Below, one piece after another: positions 10,091 through 21,100 of a stretch of DNA of 64,000 nt. A model generated the notes under the pieces. The model saw nothing but the letters and a program-made list of their open reading frames with translations. It was not told where the DNA came from and ran no database searches. Origin of the DNA: Lingula anatina (lineage: Eukaryota; Brachiopoda; Lingulata; Lingulida; Lingulidae); contig NW_019776045.1 of NCBI RefSeq assembly GCF_001039355.2, positions 37,684 to 101,683 of the forward strand, written 5' to 3'. The position numbers were made by a program, and so were the translations under genes. Every line of letters begins with the position of its first letter. Positions within the stretch are counted from its first letter, which is position 1.

Positions 10091-12791
10091 ATGGCAGTAC
10101 CAACAGCTGTGTTACAGCGTGTCCAGCAGAGGGCGCTGCAAGCAGAGCAAATTATTGCTACGCTGAGGCAGCAACTACAAGGCATAAAACAGGCAGCTGG
10201 TGAGAATCTTCATTGTATGTTTGCATGCGTGTGTGTTTGTCTGTGTGCTTGTTTGTGTGTGTGTTTAAGTGTGTACGTGTTTGTGTGTGTGTGTTTGTTT
10301 GTGTGTGTGTTGCTTCGATTGATTTTTTTTATAAAGGTATTTAACATTTAATGCATTCTGCCTGTCAACGGTCAGATTGTGTGTAACACTACTCGAAATT
10401 AATGTGTCATAGATATCTGAGAAAAAAGTGTGGCACAAACCCTAAGTGTCAGAAACTGGTCAGAATGTTTAGAAATATCCAAGGAGGCCAGTCTGTGAAG
10501 TTATGTGGAAGTCCAGTGATCTGCCTGTATTTCTTATATAATAATTATTAAATTTTCAAAGAGAGCTTTGTTTAATTACTGAAATCTGACTGTGTTATCT
10601 TCATTTTTTCTATTTATATATTTGTTTAGTCAGCCAAGCAGCACAAAAAGAGGAAGTTATATTGAGAGCGGAGAATGCTAAGCTGCGCCTGGAAGTCGAG
10701 GCACTAAAACAGGAGCTGATTTCTGCAGAAATTAGGAATGGAGGTAAGGAGGATTGATGCTTGTGGTTGACAACTTAAACAGTTCCTCAGTTATGATAAA
10801 ATTTGTAATTTTACTCTTTTATTTATTTATACATTTAGTGTAAGTACAAATTATTTATACTAAGGTTATCAAAATTTTAATTCAAATACTGTACAGAAAA
10901 AAATGTAAAATATTTTTAATTTTCTATGACAAAAAATAGGTATTGTAAGCATGATGTGAAATCTTCCTAGGTTTTTAAAGTATGTCATTTACATGTAAAA
11001 CAGTCAATTTTATAAATTGTAAAGCAGACAAAAGTGCATAAAACATTTAAATAACTACTATTAAAATAAGACTTACAGTAACTTTAATAGTCTTAATAAG
11101 TGACTTTTGTCATGGTTTCTCTTTACAGATTGAAATTCTCTATCACCGTGTGTTGAAACGTAGGTAATTAATTATGAAATAATGAATAGTTTATTATTTG
11201 TCACAGTGAAACAAATGTCTCTTCCGGCCTCCGGGACAGGAAAGACCGTCACGTCTGCAGCGCCCCCCTCACAGCCCACCCCCAGTGCTGCACCCCCTGT
11301 GAAAACTGAAGAGAAGAAGAAAGGAAAACAGGCTGCTGATGGTTCTGCAGGAGAAGGAAAGCCACCAAAAGAGGGCAAGAAGAAGGAAAAGAAAGGTAGG
11401 TTTGTGTGTAAACTACTGTTTAACCCATATTCTGACAATGTATGCAAGTTAATTTACACAAAATGTATAGATTGTAGACATAAAGATTTTATCACAGATC
11501 AAGTGTTGTCTTTAAAATGAAAATGAATAATGATAGTAACTGTTCAAATAAGTTATAACATTTCAAATCTTTTTACCAGAGGAAATAAATAAAAGAGGTT
11601 CTGTTCTATTTTTCTGTTGGTGTTATGCAATTTTATGCAAAAACAGTAAATATTTTTGTTATTTTCTGAAATGATTATCGTCATATAGCTTAATCTGAGT
11701 CAAGCAACACATTTTTAGAGGGAAAACCCAAGCAGGCCCCTGCCAGCACTCCTGAAGCCCCCATAGATGTGTCAAGGCTCAATCAAAAGATTGGGCGTAT
11801 CGTCTCCGTCAAGCAGCATCCAGATGCAGACAGTTTGTACATAGAGGAGGTTGATGTTGGAGAGGAGAAGAACAGGACTATTCTTAGTGGCTTAGTGAAA
11901 CACGTGCCTATTGAAGTGGTAGGATTTTGTCATAAATGTGATATTAATTTTTTCATCTGTTGACATGTTTGTTAAGTTAGTATTGTATTGCTGTACTGAA
12001 CTCTTATGAAATTACTTACACGTGCACACCTGCACATACATAGACACGTGCAGGCATACATCCCTGCATACATACTCAAGAAATATATGTAGGATCAGCA
12101 AGTGAATGTTTTGTTTTCATTACTTCCATGTATTACATAATTTACTTTATACTCCACTTCTGCAATCACTTTTATATATTCTTTCATAAATACTGACTTC
12201 CAGATGCAAGATAAGTTAGCTGTGTTTTTACTCAACTTAAAGCCAGCCAAGATGAGAGGGGTCATGTCCGAGGGCATGATCATGTGTGCAAGTACACCAG
12301 AGAAAGTGGAAATCATCGATCCACCCCCAGGGGTAGTCCCTGGGGACAGGGTGACATTTGCTGACTATCCAGGTATTATTGTCATATCTGTATCTATTAT
12401 ATTGCTGCTGCCATTGAAATGTTTTACTTGTTCATAATTTCTCATTTCTTTGAGAGTTATTCTAAAACTCAGAGGGGTGTCATAGGGCATAATTTTGTGG
12501 AAAGTTTGGGATATTGTATACCTTGATAAAAAGTGTTGAAATTTCCAGGAAAATTTAAATTTTGTTGTTCGAAAATCTATCATTCATTGTTTGACTTATA
12601 TATCACTTTTTACCACCATTCCAGGAGAGCCAGATGCTCAGCTTAATCCTAAAAAGAAAATCTGGGAGCAAATTCAACCTGATCTTCGAGTGGATGAAAA
12701 TGGAGTGGCTACTTATAAAGGATGTCCATTTAAAATTGAAGGAAAAGGGATCTGCAAGGCCCCAACTTTGAGAAATACTCCAATCAAATAA
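10091..12791 (+). CDS. AIMP1: AIMP1, aminoacyl-tRNA synthetase complex-interacting multifunctional protein 1
   Basis: Six coding exons: 10091-10199, 10630-10743, 11207-11395, 11719-11918, 12204-12372 and 12625-12791. They join in phase to 948 bases (315 residues; the human protein is 312). AIMP1 is a non-catalytic scaffold of the cytosolic multi-tRNA-synthetase complex, binds tRNA and arginyl-tRNA synthetase, and is the precursor of the cytokine EMAP II. Exons 1-2 encode a leucine-rich coiled coil (about residues 1-74). Exon 3 encodes a Lys/Pro/Ala-rich linker ending KEGKKKEKK. Exons 4-6 encode the OB-fold EMAPII/tRNA-binding domain, with signature stretches [37 protein letters not shown] and [15 protein letters not shown]. 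The ATG at 10091 follows an AG acceptor by four bases, so an untranslated upstream exon is likely. AATAAA at 12969-12974 is a plausible polyadenylation signal. Intron 1 contains a GT-rich repeat. No lesion seen. Confidence 0.97.
10227..10310. repeat. GT-rich microsatellite in AIMP1 intron 1
   Basis: An imperfect (GT)n tract with interspersed TTT/GCTT begins about 30 bases after the exon 1 donor. Confidence 0.85.
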
Positions 12792-12968
12792 TACAGAACT
12801 GACAGGAAGACTTGTTTTGAATTTTTTGTGAAAGGATAATTCAATATTTTGAGGATTTTATTTACATCTAAATGAGCTAAATGACCAATTATAAACACAA
12901 GTAATTAAAAAGAAATTTTACAAAAAATAACAGTTAAGATAAACTTTGTGGTGTATATCAAAATTATT

Positions 12969-12974
12969 AATAAA
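12969..12974 (+). terminator. Putative AIMP1 polyadenylation signal
   Basis: Canonical AATAAA 178 bases after the AIMP1 stop codon, in AT-rich sequence. It is the first canonical hexamer downstream on this strand. Confidence 0.5.
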
Positions 12975-13310
12975 TAATTTAAAATAGATCATTCAGTATG
13001 TTGGGATAGTCTTATTAACGCACACCAGTTCCTTGCAGTTGACCTTTTGACAAATTAACTGTATATAATAGAACAATGTGAAAAGTTTTCTTTAAGTATA
13101 TGTATATCTGTTTGACACTTGACAAAATGCAGACCTCTGCCTTCAGTACAAAAGCTTTTATTTATTTTCTATCTCAATATTGCACAGAAGTTGAGACACA
13201 ACCAGCATAAAGCTCTTCTACATTTTTACTTTACCAAGTGAACATCCAATATTTTTATATCTTGCACTGATGAGACTTTTCCAACTTTTGTAGGATTTCC
13301 GACTTTTTCA

Positions 13311-13386
13311 GGGTCATTTGGGTCATTCTTGTGAATCATGTACCCTGGACCCACTGGCCAATTTTCCTACTTTTTCAGTGAGGACT
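13311..13386. repeat. Dispersed repeat, second copy (see 7788-7860)
   Basis: Same consensus as 7788-7860. Here it ends GTGAGGACT exactly where the inverted-repeat element at 13387 starts. Confidence 0.65.
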
Positions 13387-13536
13387 GGGCTCCGCAACTC
13401 AAAAGCAATGCCAATTGCGACGGAGCATAAACGTCTCTATCCCATAACTTGGGATTTACTCGCCCCATATAATAGCCTCGAAATAAAAGCTGATAGCGCT
13501 ATTTGCAATTTGCAATGCTCTTGAGTTACAGAGCCC
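13387..13536. mobile_element. 150-bp MITE (family B)
   Basis: The termini are inverted repeats of about 26-28 bases. The left end GGGCTCCGCAACTCAAAAGC and the reverse complement of the right end GGGCTCTGTAACTCAAGAGC differ at only three of 20 positions. Non-coding, no transposase. No clear target duplication was recognised, and the superfamily is undetermined. It lies between the AIMP1 and MAT2B 3' ends. Confidence 0.75.
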
Positions 13537-13839
13537 TGTTAATATTCAAAAATCTTTAACTGAAATAAAACCCGCAATATATATTTTAAAATTCACATGG
13601 GTTAAACCCACAAAAAATGGTGAGCTGGAAAAGTCACTGTTACTAAATAATATCAAGAAGAAAAAAATTTCATCCATTTGATGTACCCCTTTTTTTCTGT
13701 TGCCAATTAAGTCTCGTGGCCTATTTTTAACAACAGTTATCAAGCTAAGTCTGAAAACAATACCCCTGTAAACTTTAACATTTTAGAGTTACCTAACATA
13801 TTATCAATTCCCATGATTCACTTAAATTTTTTTATGTCA

Positions 13840-13845
13840 TTTATT
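13840..13845 (-). terminator. Putative MAT2B polyadenylation signal
   Basis: AATAAA on the minus strand, 126 bases downstream of the MAT2B stop codon at 13971-13973. Confidence 0.5.
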
Positions 13846-13970
13846 AAAATATATATAATCATTTTTAAGTTTAAAAAACAACCATTTGTACATTTCATAA
13901 AATTATTATACCCAATCCAATATTCAATATACAACTTTTGATTCTCAGTTACATCTTTGACGATCACTCA

Positions 13971-16107
13971 TTAAGTACCCTGCTTATAAAATGGCTCTAA
14001 GCATTCATGTACTCCTTTACCAAACAACGTATAGCTGCCAATATTCAGGGACTGAAGTCTACTCGAGTCCAGTTCTGCATCATAGGGTCTAGGGGCCCCT
14101 GCTGTAGGCTGGTTATCCCCCTGGATGTGACTGTGGGGCAAGTTAAACACACTGGCCATGGTACATATCATGCCATACTTTGTCATTTTCTCATTCCCGC
14201 TCCAATGGAAAACACCTGATAGTGCTTGCCCCTAATAATGAACAATATTAATTGATAAATATTAATAAATTACATAAAGACATGAATAAATTAGCCAACG
14301 TGTTATATTTCAATAAGTATAACCAGCACTCTCATTTACTTACGTGTTTAGTATACTGTAACAGCATTATACAGCTTACTGAAAAAGCCAACATGTCTAA
14401 CTTGAATTTATTCTGACCACAAACTGAGCCCACATGTGATCATTTAGGAAATATGGCCATGTTACTAATATGTACGTACCTCCAGTTTCTTTTCTAGCAT
14501 CTGCCGAATTACTTTGGCCACATCTCTGGTATGTGTAGGGTGTCTTTGCTCATAGTCTGATACAACAAATGACTTGCTTGTGTCAGTTAACTTTGTGAAT
14601 AATTCTGTGACTGCACTTTCTTTTATGAACTCTAGCTCTCCATACAGAATTGGCACACGGAGAATTCCAAAATCTGAAAAGAAGGAATAAATGGACTGCT
14701 CTTAAAACATTTTTGAAGCTCAATCAGTTCACCAGGCATTAACTAACAAATACGTGTATTTGTAATAATTGAAGGGATAAAGAAAATATGGCAGATGTTA
14801 AAAAAATTATAAAAAGAATGAAGATTAAATTTAATTAAATTAAATAATAATTATTAGCTTTGCTTCATTTATACTTGTGTTTCAAGTTTTCTTTTGTGCA
14901 AGAATATTCAGTCACTTCTTACTTGTGTCGCCATTCATCCATCTGTTACAGACTTGCCTCAAGTTTCAGTTTCTGAAGCTGGTAGTTGTGCTTACCTTTA
15001 TTACATTCCAACACAACTTTTTCTCCATCCAGCTTACTCTGTCCATACTTGTTAAGTGGGTTGGGTTTTGCGTCAACAGAGTAGGGAGGCGACTTCCCAT
15101 CAAACACATAATCAGTGCTCATGTAAAGGAGCCAGGCATTGTTCTTCACTGAAAATATGGTAACCGTAATAACTCGACTTATTCAAACAATAATAATAAA
15201 TATATTTCTCCAAAAATGTTATGTTAATAATACCTCAAAATTAAATCAAAAGATTTGAAATTTAGAGTGCATTCAGAACAGTGTACTTACAAATCTGGAT
15301 AAAGGATAAAACAAAAAAATTAAAATATCACTCGGGGCAAAACCATTTCATTATCTGTTTCATATTTTTTATCACAACATTTCTAATTTTTATACTTTGT
15401 GCCATAATTTTTATTTAATTTTATTTAATTTATTTTTATTTAATCACTTCTGGTTGGACCGCTGCCATGAGCACACGCTCTAGGTGGTGCTGAATTTTTG
15501 GCAAAAATGCCCGAAAATTATGCCTATTTTTTTATCACAGCATTTCTAATTTTTATGCTATGTGCCATAATTTTTATTTAATATCCATGAATCTCATAAA
15601 TAATGAAAACAAATATAATAACAATGTTTCTGTTTACTTTTTAAAGTTTTAAATGGAATTTAAAGAATAAATGAAAAGCTGCTGATGGACAGTAGTACCT
15701 GCAGCCTGGCAAAGATTCTTTGTCGCCATCACATTCAAGTTCTTGGTTTGTTCCTCCTGTTTCTCTACCATGTCTGGTCTTCTTTCAGCAGCAGAGTGGA
15801 TGATGAAACTTGGCTGTAAAATAGTCAACAAAACACCGTAATGATGGTAACCAATTATTACTGTGATTGCATATACAATGTAACTGGTATCTTCTAAAAT
15901 GTGCAGTGTGCGGGTTGCAGAATAGCAATACATTCGATTCATTGATGAATCTAGTACAAATAACTTTATTAACCTCTGGCACCATTTTCTAATCTGAACA
16001 CTTATTGTTTTAAAGTCATCACATTTAGCAACATTCAAATTAACCTTTTATCAGACAATCAAAATCCAAATTATGCAAGTTCCTACACAACAGCAAGGGC
16101 TGAATTA

Positions 16108-16138
<31 letters not shown>

Positions 16139-16350
16139 TATTATTATAAGCAGGTCAACAAACTTACTTTAAATTCATCCACCACTTTCTCTAAGGCCTG
16201 GGGATCTGTGAGATCAACCTTGCACAGTTTTCCCTTGGCTCGAGAGAATGCAAGACCTAAGGCCTCCCAAGTAGGGTCTTCTTCAAACAGTCTGTAGATT
16301 GCTCTACCAAGCAAGCCCGAGGCTCCTGTGATCAAAACTTTCTTCTCCAT
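13971..16350 (-). CDS. MAT2B: MAT2B, methionine adenosyltransferase 2 regulatory subunit beta
   Basis: Five minus-strand coding exons: 16350-16168, 15813-15699, 15148-14996, 14673-14480 and 14231-13971. They join to 906 bases (301 residues; human isoforms are 323-334, with a longer N-terminus). The protein is an extended short-chain dehydrogenase/reductase-like fold that binds NADP and regulates MAT2A, the enzyme making S-adenosylmethionine. The Rossmann glycine motif is at residues 8-18 ([11 protein letters not shown]). Exon 2 carries [13 protein letters not shown], exon 3 MSTDYVFDG and the YxxxK-like YGQSKLDGE, exon 4 RVPILYGE and [12 protein letters not shown], exon 5 [16 protein letters not shown]. 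The last acceptor is the AG before GGGCAAGCACTATCAGG; this choice keeps the frame. An AG acceptor eight bases upstream of the CDS start implies an untranslated first exon. It is arranged head-to-head with the kelch-like gene. No lesion seen. Confidence 0.96.
15363..15582. repeat. Imperfect tandem duplication in MAT2B intron 2
   Basis: TTTTTATCACAACATTTCTA and the following CCATAATTTTTATTTAA at 15366-15418 recur at 15528-15582 with few changes, a period of about 165 bases. Non-coding. Confidence 0.65.
16107..16147. repeat. (ATT)n microsatellite in MAT2B intron 1
   Basis: A run of ATT triplets with two ATC variants, about 20 bases downstream of the exon 1 donor on the minus strand. Confidence 0.9.
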
Positions 16351-16889
16351 GCCCTTCTAAATTAAGGTTTGAAATCGTATTAATACATGTACAGTAAATG
16401 TGACTAAAGATCAAATTATCTTACACAGGATGTGGCAGGGTCACTGTAGGAGGTGCTTTCTTTGCTCCATTTAGTCAAAAACAAAACTTAGATGCCTTGG
16501 ATAACATTACTCCACAGTAAATCGTTGGCTTGTTTCAATTATACATGGTGAGCAGCTGCAGCTTTTTTTTTTCGCTAGACAAAGGTTACTAAAACCTGCA
16601 TTAATGTACCTTGAGTCAGACAAAGTAGATCAACATATTTATATTATCTTGAAAGTAAAACATCAGCAGGGCGATTACCATGCAAAAACTGCACGATCAA
16701 CAAGGAAGATTTGTGACATGGATTTGCTACTCGTTTTTCACCCATAAAACAAAATGTCATCCATTTTTATCATAAAAAGAGCTACATACCGTAATTTCAG
16801 ATAATTCCAAGCAAATATTTTAAACCTTGGTGTGTTCTTTTGCAATTTATCCAAATCTATTTTAATAAGGTCCGGTTATTTTCAAAGGA

Positions 16890-17242
16890 TCGGTCTGAAG
16901 CGGAAGTAGCCGGAAGTTGAATACGTACAAAGCCAAAAATAAGTAATTATTTATATTAGTATAACCATTTATAGCAATTTGAAAATGTTTCACCGTAAAT
17001 AAACCATAAATATATATAGAAAACTCTTCTTTTAAAAAATTACACAGTACAAGTATTTTGGACCAAAGATTTTCGAATTTCATGAATACGAAAATAATCT
17101 CTGCACCACGCACAGCAAACACAGTGACCCAATTCAAGCCAAAACAACAACGTGAAGCAGGGAGGTTGGAGTGGTGCAGGGGCTTCTAGTGCTGTGTTAT
17201 AGCATTAGGCGAGGGTTAGGAACCGTTTTTTCTGCTTTGAAG
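16890..17242. promoter_or_regulatory. Probable bidirectional promoter between MAT2B and kelch-like gene
   Basis: MAT2B is transcribed leftwards and the kelch-like gene rightwards from here. Two ETS-type sites lie 10 bases apart: GCGGAAGT at 16900-16907 and CCGGAAGT at 16910-16917. A plus-strand splice donor GAAG|GTAAGCC with exon end at 17242 fits the untranslated first exon of the kelch-like gene, whose coding exon follows an AG acceptor at 18187. GGAAGT clusters in divergent promoters of housekeeping genes are well known in animals. The transcription start sites are inference. Confidence 0.5.
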
Positions 17243-17374
17243 GTAAGCCGTTCTAGACATCAATTTAGCATTAACTACTTTTGAAAACTGAGCCAAGCAA
17301 CAACTAAACCTAGCTGAATTATGAATGTATAATGAACTGTGACTAAATTTAAAAAAAATAGGGTACGCTTCGAT

Positions 17375-17435
17375 ATTTCACGGGGTCTGCTATTTCGAAG
17401 GTTCGCTACTCTGAGGGTCCGCTATACCGAAGTGA
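17375..17435. repeat. Three-copy 16-17-bp minisatellite (GGTCYGCTATTTCGAA type)
   Basis: Three successive units GGTCTGCTATTTCGAA, GGTTCGCTACTCTGAG and GGTCCGCTATACCGAA. Related pieces in inverted orientation (ATAGCAGACCCTC, GAATAGTGGACCCTATAG) occur at 18059-18150, flanking a family A MITE. Confidence 0.6.
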
Positions 17436-17619
17436 TAGAAAAAGCAAAACAGCACAAAGATAGAAAACTCTACCAGGAGACAGTACACAACCAAATAGCA
17501 AAATAGAACAGGAGAGCACACGCCTACAGGCTGCAAGAACTTATTCATGTGAACCACAATGTACGTAACCCACATCGCACCATATGTATTTTGCAGCCTG
17601 GGGTCATACTCTCACGACT

Positions 17620-17830
17620 TTGTAACTAAGACCCCATTCCCATAGATTTTAGATCGATCTATCCCTATGGGGAGTCTCACTAGATTACTGTTAGTAGTTG
17701 GCCTAAGCGTCTGTCCCGCCTACATTAAAAAGCTATATAAGGGGGTAATAGAACTATGTTTCGCGCTTAGCTGACTGCAATTTAGCGTGAACCCCCAGGG
17801 AGTTAGGTCGATCTAAATCTAAATCTCTGG
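17620..17830. mobile_element. MITE family A, copy 2
   Basis: Inverted-repeat ends of the type GATCGATCTATCCCTATGGGG on the left and GTTAGGTCGATCTAAATC on the right. The core contains TAGCTGACTGCAATTTAGCG, matching the cores at 21050-21080 and 22590-22620. It lies in the 5' untranslated intron of the kelch-like gene. Confidence 0.65.
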
Positions 17831-18196
17831 ATCAATTTTAATCTCTAAGAACAATTTGTAAGTATTTACACAAATTTTGCAATTCAGAAACACGTCCTCC
17901 AACATTTTTTTCATGTTTTCCTTAGAAAATCCATTTATATTAAAAGTGTGACCCTATTTTGCAACAAATACAATTCATTTAAGCAAGGACTTGTACTAAT
18001 TTCAATAATTACACGTCCTTGGTTTCAGCTCAACTATCACATCAATGAACTTTTTTGGAATAGCAGACCCTCAAACCTTCAGAATGAAGGACCTTGGAAG
18101 GCTCCTTTAGTTTTCGGAAAAGGGAACCCTCTGAATAGTGGACCCTATAGGGCTGCCACCCAAAAATATTGATTGTCTGCTATTTCAGCTTTGACC

Positions 18197-21100
18197 ATGT
18201 CCACTGGGGATCAGGGCCAGTATGGTCAGTTTCTTCTATCCAGACTAGGAGAGTTCTATCAAGAGAGACTTCTGTGTGACTATGTGCTCAAGGTGAATGA
18301 AGAGAAGTTTGAGGTAAGTCATTAATATTTTTTTAAAATATATGTATTGACAGTGTTAAATTTATGGAGAATTTTTTAATTTATGTCATTCACATTGATC
18401 ACATGTTATTGGTGATGCATTTATTCTTATAACATTTGTACAAAAACAATATTCTGAACTTAAACTAAAATTTCAGTAATTGTGATATTTATAATGTTTG
18501 TCTACCTTGTTCTCACTCTGAAATGTATCCTATCCAGGTTTTTGGCACCAAATCGAGTTTTCCTTGTCAAAAAAGCAATTTCCCCTACATACGAAACATT
18601 GCAACACCCATTCCCGCACTTAGATTTTATGTTTTGTACTCTTTCTAATTCAGTTATTCAGTTTTAGTCATACCATAGTCTGTGTGACACTTCAAAAGAA
18701 GATATCAACATCAGATACTTTAGTAAGGGGCCATTCAGAATGAGGAGGGACTAACTAGTCTGAAGGTCAAATATGGTCACCCACTACAAAGCTTGCTGTC
18801 TAATCTGCTAATAAACACTATATAGTGTATAATGCTTCCAGCGCCTTGCCTCCATTTCTTTCTTTTGAATAAACGTTGTTAAAAAAAAAAAGTCCCGTGG
18901 GGTAGTATTCATTGACAAGTGATCGGCCATATTTGACCCTCAGACTATTTAGTCCCCTATTCTGAATGGGGCCTTTATGGAGTTTTATATTATATTTATG
19001 GCTTAACTGTAATAAGCTATGCAGCTGGGTCATTTAAACATGAAAGTAAAACTTTAAGACATTTTCAAGTGTGTAATATACCTTTAATGAATTATTTGTT
19101 GAAGTATTTAAAGAATATTTTTTTTTTTGTGAAAGGTTCACAAGGTAGTATTGGCAGGATGCAGCGATTACTTCAGGGCACTGTTCACACACGGAATGCG
19201 CGAGAGCAGGAGCAACATGCTGCAGCTTGATGGTCTTGACACAATGGCCATGAGACAACTCATCAATTTTGCTTACTCAGGGAAACTACACTTGAATTTA
19301 GACAACATAGAAAATGTTCTGTCAGTTGCAAGCTTTCTGCAGATGACATCTGCAATGGAACTTTGTTCATCGTTTCTAAAATCGAACATAACTTTCGATA
19401 ACGCTGAAAAATTATCAGCTCTTGCCGAGACACATGGTTTGGTGAAAGTGAACCAGTATAAGAAAAAGTATATTCTGGATAATTTTTATGAGTTTTCACA
19501 AACAGACCAGTTTCTGAAGTTAGATGCCAAAACACTGGCAGATTACCTTGCGGATGATTCTTTGAAAACCACTACTGAGGCTAGATTGTTAAAGTGTGCT
19601 TTGAGATGGTATGATCATGACCCTGAAGCCAGGAAAAATGTTGCTCACAGTGTATTTGAAAAAATCAGGTTTACTTTAGATGGCTGGCCAACCATAGAGT
19701 ATGCGCAGGAAAGGGAGCCATTTAAATCAAACATTAATGGCTGCATGGAAATCCTGAACTATGCAAGCAATTACATGCAGAATGCATCGAGAAAACATCT
19801 CTACCAGTGCAACAGAACGCGCGTCCGCTACACACGCAAAACTTTGGTCCAAATAGGCGGGGAGCATCATATCATGTATTCCTATGGGGACGAACTTGCG
19901 GGAACACTGGTAGGTTACACCCATAATCACTACTTCCACCTGGACAATCAGCGATGGTTTCCTTTAGGAGTCGTCGGGACATTTGATTCCAGGTCTCACT
20001 GTGTTTTCATGGAGGTGAATGACTTTGGTATTCTCATCGGTGGGTATCTGTACTCCTGGGTGACCTTGCCCCAGGCTCAGAAGTTTCCCACAAATGAGGT
20101 GAAGCTGTTTGTGCCTGGGGGATTTGCCCTGTGGGATATGCCTTACATGTTGGAAGATAGGGCACATCATGCTGCAGTGCGCATTGGAGGTGGGTTGCAG
20201 ATTGATCTTAGTATGCTCGTGCCATAAATATGGGCCCATCGTGATGTAATATATCTTCTTATGTGAAAGCGATTTGTTGCCTACATGCTCAAGTTTTTGA
20301 AAGTTATACAAATTCAATTTCAAGATTCTTTGAAGTGGTAGATGTGTGGCTCAAAATAAGAAAAGAAAAAAATTTAATGAAAAATATCAAGATTAAATTG
20401 TTTAAAACTACTGTAACAGTACTGTTTGAAAAAAGGGAAAATTTTGGATGATCTTTTTGTTGCACTTACCATTTGTTTATTTCTAATTCTTTCAGACTTT
20501 CTGTATGTAGCAGGAGGAATGGGCCATGATGCTTTTTTGTCATCGGTAGAGAGATTCAACATGAGAGAAGAGGTGTGGGAATATGTGACGTCTCTTCCCT
20601 CATCTTTAATTGACCATGCTGCTGCCGAGTGCCAGAACAAAGTAAGGAATTTGTGACTAGTACACACTGTGACACTCACCCTCACACGCACCCCATATGC
20701 CAGTAGAATTGAAGTGGGGCTTGCAAAATTGTATTCTTTTACCTGACATTGTTTCAGCTTTTTGCTAGTAGGCACTGGTGTCCCAAATAGTAAAAAGTGT
20801 TTGCATCAAATGTATTGGGTAGTTTATACCATTTTCTTAAACTGTACTCGTCAACATGATGTTTATCTCACCTTTGTATTTTAGAAAAAAGGCTAAATCA
20901 GGAATACCTATCCAAGTAGGGACCATTGCCATACCCTATGGTACTAGCAGGATCGATCTATCTCTGAGAGGCTTTTCACTAAGTAGCATTTACTTTAAGC
21001 ATGCATGAAAGTTAATAACCTCCCTAGCAGCTTAAGTGTGCATGACAGACATTTAAACCGCTTAAACTGAATGCAATTTAGCAAGAATTCCCTGGGGAGT

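Noticed and set aside
14465-16038. Alternative MAT2B exons suggested by longer open frames (for example the 129-residue frame 15649-16038)
   Set aside because: These read through introns; only the segments with family motifs and consistent splice phases were kept.
20190-20227. Extension of kelch-like exon 2 to the stop at 20227
   Set aside because: A GT donor after 20189 joins in phase to the next kelch blade at 20496; the extension is intronic.
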